Positions 5,085-8,628 of a DNA stretch of 8,628 nt are shown here, piece after piece (the first letter of the stretch is position 1; every line of letters begins with the position of its first letter). The notes beneath the pieces are model-generated. The model did no database searches. It saw nothing but the letters and a program-made list of their open reading frames with translations, and had not been told where the DNA came from. The DNA is from Candidatus Omnitrophota bacterium (GTDB lineage Bacteria > Omnitrophota > Koll11 > Pluralincolimonadales > Pluralincolimonadaceae): positions 1 to 8,628 of the forward strand of contig JAKLIT010000052.1 of assembly GCA_022709465.1 (NCBI GenBank). Direction: 5' to 3'. The position numbers and the translations under genes are program-made.

Positions 5085-8000
5085 ATGTCTAAGTTCGGGA
5101 TTTTCTCAGTTTTGACGGTCTTGTCGCTCGCCTGTATTAACCCTGCCTTTTCGGATGAAGGATGGAAGGCCTTGGCTTCTTCCGTAGAAGAGAAATTCAC
5201 GCCTGAACTCGCCGTTGACGGTGATATTTCTACGCGCTGGTCCAGCCAGTTCGCGGACAACCAATGGTGGTCCGTCGATCTCGGTGCCCCTAAGGAAATA
5301 AAGAAGATCACTATATTATGGGAGGACGCCTATCCTGCGGAATATAAGGTCCTCGCCTCATCCGACGGCAAGACATGGCAGGAAATATTTGCGAATAAGC
5401 AGGGAAAAGGCGGCTCAGACACCATCCCGGTAAATAACCTGAAAGCCCGGTACCTGAAGGTCGATATGGCAAAGAGGGCGACGCAATGGGGGAATTCCAT
5501 CAGGGAGCTGAAACTTAACGAGCCCGACCCGATAAAAGCCAAGGCATCCGCGTCTTCGGGAGATTCCGACTACAGCGCCCAGAAGGCGATCGACGGCGAC
5601 ATGCAGTCCCGCTGGTCGAGCAATTTCGAGGATAACCAGTGGTGGCAGGCGGATTTCGGTTCCCCGCATAAGATATGCGGCGTCATGTTGAAATGGGAGA
5701 CGGCATTCACGGAGATATACAATATAGAGGTAAAGGATGCCTCCGGGAAATGGAAGAAGGTATATGAGACATCCGACGGCGACGGCAGCACGGATATAAT
5801 ATATTTCGATCCGGTCGAGGCGACAGCGTTAAAGATCAACTGCGTCCAGAGGGGGACCGGCTGGGGCAATTCGCTCTGGGAGGTATCATTCCTCGACGGT
5901 AATAACCCGCCGGTGGTTTCGGGCGACGGCAAGACGATAGATATAAAGCTCCCATCTAAGACGGACCTCGGTGGGGTCGTATTGTCCTGGGCGGATGATT
6001 ACGCTAAAGAGTACACGCTTGAGATCTCTAAGGACGGCAAGGACTTCAAGGAGGTCTACAGGACCGCCGACGGGAACGGCGGCAAGGACCTGATATATTT
6101 CAAGGCCTCCCCGGTAAAGGAATTAAGGGTCAACTGCATAAAGCCGGCATCGGGAAACCGCTGCGCAATAAAAAGATTCGAGCCGAAGAGCGGTGAAGAA
6201 CAGGCGACGCCGATAAAGATCTACCAGGCGCTCGCCAAGGAATCGCCTGCCGGATATTATCCGATGTGGCTGAGAAGGCTGCAGGAGTTCTGGACCGTGA
6301 CCGGCGTGCCGGATTCGGATAATGAGGGATTACTTACGGAGACGGGCACATTTGAGCCGTATAAAGACGGTTTTTCGCTGATGCCTTTCGTTTACGACGG
6401 GAAGGATCTTTATACGGCCGAGGACTGCAGGGTCTCCCAGGCGCTCGCGGAAGGCTATCTGCCGATACCGTCGGCCGCATGGGACCATTCCGACTGGTCG
6501 CTGGAGATAACGGCCTTATCGACAAGAGGCCCGGAAACTTCATTAAGGTATGTCATAAGGAATACCGGCAAGGCGCCGTTAAAAGGGAAGCTTTTTATCG
6601 CTGTGCGCCCCGTGCAGGTTAACCCTGTCTGGCAGAGAGGCGGTTTCAGCCCTATCAACAGGATAGAATGCAAGCCTCCGGTCCTTTCCATAAACGGCAA
6701 GGATTGCCTTGTATCGGCAACGGAAGGCGTATCAATGGGAGCAACCGAACTGTCTAAGGGTGACGCGGTCGATTTCATGAAGAAGGGCGAACTTCCGCCT
6801 TCGCTTACGGCGGCCAGCGCGGAAGGGACGGCATCAGCGGGGCTTTCATTCGATATATCTGCCGCGCCGGGCGGATCTAATACCTATATAGTACAAATGC
6901 CCGCCGGAAAATTGTCCGACTTCGATATCGACCTCTCAAGGCAAAAGAGTTTCTGGAAGAACGAGTTGAACAGGGTCTACATCGACATACCCGAAACACG
7001 CATAGTCGATGTAATGAGGACGAACATAGCGTATATACTCATCAACAAGGACGGCCCGTGGATAAAGCCGGGTTCGCGCAATTACAGCCATTCATGGATA
7101 CGCGATGGCGCGTTGACGAGCGCGGCGATCCTCAGGATGGGAATTAATGACGAGGTCAAACAGTGGCTCGACGCAGTAGCTTCCAAGGTCACGGATAGCG
7201 GCTATGTCCCGTATATCGTGTTTGAGGGAGGGAACCCGATCGGCCTTAACGACAACGGGACGGGTGAAGGCGTCGAATGGGATTCGCAGGGCGAATTCGT
7301 ATTCGCCGTCAGGAACTACGTGGATTACTCGGGGGATAAAGGATACCTGCCTTCCATATACCCGAAGGTCGTAAAGGCGCTTGAGTTCACCCGCGACCTG
7401 AGGCGCCGCAATATGACCGGGGAATTCAAGAGCGACCCGAAGAAGAAACCGTATTACGGCGTCTTGCCGAAATCTAACAGCCATGAGGGCTACTACCCCG
7501 CGCAGACCAGTTACTGGGATGATTTCTTTGCGATAAGGGGTTTCAAGGACGGAATTTACCTCGCGGAGCTTATGAAGGATGCGGAGGGCGCGGAGTGGAT
7601 GCGCAAGGAGCTTGATGATTTCCGCAAATGCCTCTATGAATCGATCCGGCTCGTTGTTGAAAGGGACAAGCTCGATTATATCCCCGGATGCGTCGAGAAA
7701 GGCGATTTCGACGCCACTTCAACGGCGATCGGCATAGTAGCGGCGGGAGAGTTGGAGTATATGCCGAAAGAGCTCCTGATGAAAACGTTCGACAAGTATT
7801 ACGCCGAATTTGTCAAGGGAATGGTCCCAGGCAAGGAGAGGACGTTCACGCCTTACGAGGTGCGCACGGCGAACGCGTTCTTCAAGATGGACCAACGCGA
7901 CCGCGGCCTTACGATGCTTCGCTATTTCCTGAAGGATTCCGTCAGGCCTTTCGGCTGGAACCATATGGCGGAAGTGGTCCACGCGAAGGTCCGCGCTCCC

Positions 8001-8312
8001 TCATACATTGGCGATATGCCGCATACGTGGGTCGGCTCCGGATATGTAGATGCCGTCCGCACGATGTTCGTCTATGAGGACGACGGCAAGCTTATACTAG
8101 GCGCAGGGCTCGCCCCGGAATGGTTCGAAAAGGGCATAGAGGTAAAGGATATGCCGACGCTCTACGGCAAGATCTGCTATAAGATAATAAAGAAGGGCGA
8201 TAAGATAGAGTATTTCCTGTACGGTAACGCGAAACCCCCGAAGGGAGTCAAGTTCGTGCTTCCGAAAGAGCTCAGGGATTGCACCATAGAGGAGATGAAA
8301 GCCGGGAAGTGA
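5085..8312 (+). CDS. Exported discoidin-domain protein with six-hairpin glycosidase-like domain
   Basis: This 1075-residue protein begins with a signal peptide (hydrophobic 5-20, probable cleavage after AFS at 21-23; C17 in SLAC is a poor lipobox). Two F5/8 type C (discoidin/CBM32-like) domains follow at about 27-146 and 151-271, each with a DGD...RWSS.F.DNQWW block (45-62; 170-187). A third, shortened copy lies at 277-368. A beta-rich region (about 375-625) leads into an alpha/alpha six-hairpin domain (about 630-1015). That domain has SHSWIRDGALTSAAILRMG (668-686), EWDSQGEFVFAVRNYVDYSGD (from 731), SYWDDFFAIRGFKDG (809-823) and GDMPHTWVGSGYVDA (976-990), resembling GH15/GH63-type glucosidases. 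A role in binding and cleaving an external or periplasmic glycan is inferred. I cannot assign the GH family or the catalytic acids. The start is fixed by a strong AGGAGG. The stop overlaps the next gene (GTGA). Confidence 0.85.
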   Translation: MSKFGIFSVLTVLSLACINPAFSDEGWKALASSVEEKFTPELAVDGDISTRWSSQFADNQWWSVDLGAPKEIKKITILWEDAYPAEYKVLASSDGKTWQEIFANKQGKGGSDTIPVNNLKARYLKVDMAKRATQWGNSIRELKLNEPDPIKAKASASSGDSDYSAQKAIDGDMQSRWSSNFEDNQWWQADFGSPHKICGVMLKWETAFTEIYNIEVKDASGKWKKVYETSDGDGSTDIIYFDPVEATALKINCVQRGTGWGNSLWEVSFLDGNNPPVVSGDGKTIDIKLPSKTDLGGVVLSWADDYAKEYTLEISKDGKDFKEVYRTADGNGGKDLIYFKASPVKELRVNCIKPASGNRCAIKRFEPKSGEEQATPIKIYQALAKESPAGYYPMWLRRLQEFWTVTGVPDSDNEGLLTETGTFEPYKDGFSLMPFVYDGKDLYTAEDCRVSQALAEGYLPIPSAAWDHSDWSLEITALSTRGPETSLRYVIRNTGKAPLKGKLFIAVRPVQVNPVWQRGGFSPINRIECKPPVLSINGKDCLVSATEGVSMGATELSKGDAVDFMKKGELPPSLTAASAEGTASAGLSFDISAAPGGSNTYIVQMPAGKLSDFDIDLSRQKSFWKNELNRVYIDIPETRIVDVMRTNIAYILINKDGPWIKPGSRNYSHSWIRDGALTSAAILRMGINDEVKQWLDAVASKVTDSGYVPYIVFEGGNPIGLNDNGTGEGVEWDSQGEFVFAVRNYVDYSGDKGYLPSIYPKVVKALEFTRDLRRRNMTGEFKSDPKKKPYYGVLPKSNSHEGYYPAQTSYWDDFFAIRGFKDGIYLAELMKDAEGAEWMRKELDDFRKCLYESIRLVVERDKLDYIPGCVEKGDFDATSTAIGIVAAGELEYMPKELLMKTFDKYYAEFVKGMVPGKERTFTPYEVRTANAFFKMDQRDRGLTMLRYFLKDSVRPFGWNHMAEVVHAKVRAPSYIGDMPHTWVGSGYVDAVRTMFVYEDDGKLILGAGLAPEWFEKGIEVKDMPTLYGKICYKIIKKGDKIEYFLYGNAKPPKGVKFVLPKELRDCTIEEMKAGK
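5163..6188 (+). repeat. Three tandem discoidin-module repeats inside the glycosidase gene
   Basis: The encoded modules 1 and 2 are in register 125 residues (375 bases) apart: the stretches at 5235-5270 and 5610-5645 both encode RWSS.F.(D)NQWW and remain similar in DNA. Module 3 aligns best to module 2 (VYETSDGDGSTDIIYF against VYRTADGNGGKDLIYF) but starts at the equivalent of the QWW strand, lacking the first 35 or so residues. This suggests duplication followed by loss of the front of the last copy. Confidence 0.75.
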
Positions 8313-8628
8313 TAATTGATATACATACCCACGCCTGGCCGGAGAAGGTGTCGCAGAAGGCGAGGGAGAGCTTAGAAAAGCTGTTCGGAGAGAAGATGGT
8401 CTGCGATCCTACGGCAGGCAACCTGCTGGAACACATGGACCGCAACGGGATAGGCATAAGCGTCATCTGCTCCGTCGCGACGAGGCCGGAACAGGTCGCC
8501 GGAATAAACGACTGGCTATTCAGGGTAAGGAGCGAACGGTTAAAGGCCTTCTGCGCGTTCCATCCCGGTTACTCGGGCTGGAAGGACGAGCTCAAGAGGA
8601 TACGCGATAACGGCGACGGTATAAAGCT
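8309..8628 (+). CDS. Amidohydrolase-2 family metal-dependent hydrolase, 5' part
   Basis: An open frame from a GTG at 8309 runs off the window after 106 codons. It begins MIIDIHTHAWPEK, and the HxH pair (H6, H8) directly after the first strand is the metal-binding signature of the amidohydrolase superfamily TIM barrels. HMDRNGIGISVICSVATRP (42-60), NDWLF (66-70) and ERLKAFCAFHPG (75-86) match the amidohydrolase-2 (PF04909) pattern, a family that includes decarboxylases and C-C or C-N hydrolases. There is no signal peptide, so it is cytoplasmic. The GTG overlaps the TGA of the preceding gene (GTGA at 8309-8312), pointing to co-transcription and coupled translation. Substrate cannot be judged from this fragment. 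Confidence 0.85.
   Translation, partial: MIIDIHTHAWPEKVSQKARESLEKLFGEKMVCDPTAGNLLEHMDRNGIGISVICSVATRPEQVAGINDWLFRVRSERLKAFCAFHPGYSGWKDELKRIRDNGDGIK

Noticed and set aside
5095..5143. Lipoprotein signal for the glycosidase (C17 after SLA)
   Set aside because: A Ser at -3 and Leu at -2 do not fit the lipobox, while AFS at 21-23 is a good signal peptidase I site.
7092..7484. Minus-strand open frame of 130 codons
   Set aside because: It is antisense to the six-hairpin domain, whose reading frame is continuous and motif-rich.

Overview
This window looks like a compact bacterial chromosome segment, with genes packed almost end to end. Seven coding regions are supported, plus the last codons of an eighth at the left edge. 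Strand order is + (edge gene), + pgpA, - thpR, + solute-binding protein, + diguanylate cyclase, - cinA, + secreted discoidin/glycosidase, + amidohydrolase. Ile is often coded ATA and Arg often AGG, TTG and GTG starts occur, base composition is moderately GC-rich, and the gene set fits an uncultured Gram-negative-type lineage. Omnitrophota (former OP3) is my tentative guess. It rests on style rather than on a marker gene, because no rRNA, tRNA or ribosomal protein gene is present. I see no mobile element or CRISPR array.

Region 1-1012 holds housekeeping genes. A reading frame ending at base 34 (perhaps pgsA) is coupled through a TTGA overlap to pgpA, the phosphatidylglycerophosphatase of phosphatidylglycerol synthesis. 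thpR, an RNA 2',3'-cyclic phosphodiesterase of the 2H family, converges on pgpA and overlaps its 3' end.

Region 1033-3880 is the most intriguing. A perfect-consensus promoter (TTGACA, 16 bp, TATAAT) drives a two-gene unit. The first gene is a family 1 sugar-type solute-binding protein with no signal peptide and no room upstream for one. The second, overlapping by ATGA, is a soluble GAF-GAF-GGDEF diguanylate cyclase with an intact inhibitory site. There is no ABC permease. I infer a cytoplasmic ligand-sensing c-di-GMP module. The promoter is interleaved with the opposing thpR promoter, and its mRNA is probably leaderless.

Region 3864-5084 holds cinA on the minus strand, converging on the cyclase with a 17-bp overlap. 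Its protein lacks about 35 residues usually present in the N-terminal domain. It too appears to be leaderless, behind an extended -10 promoter that overlaps the divergent promoter of the next gene.

Region 5085-8628 holds a 1075-residue exported protein with two full and one truncated discoidin (F5/8 type C) modules, a beta-rich linker region and a six-hairpin (alpha/alpha) glycosidase-like domain. It is followed, with a GTGA overlap, by the start of an amidohydrolase-2 family enzyme that runs off the window. Apart from the two divergent promoter regions there is essentially no non-coding DNA, and no gene-free stretch exceeds 100 bases.
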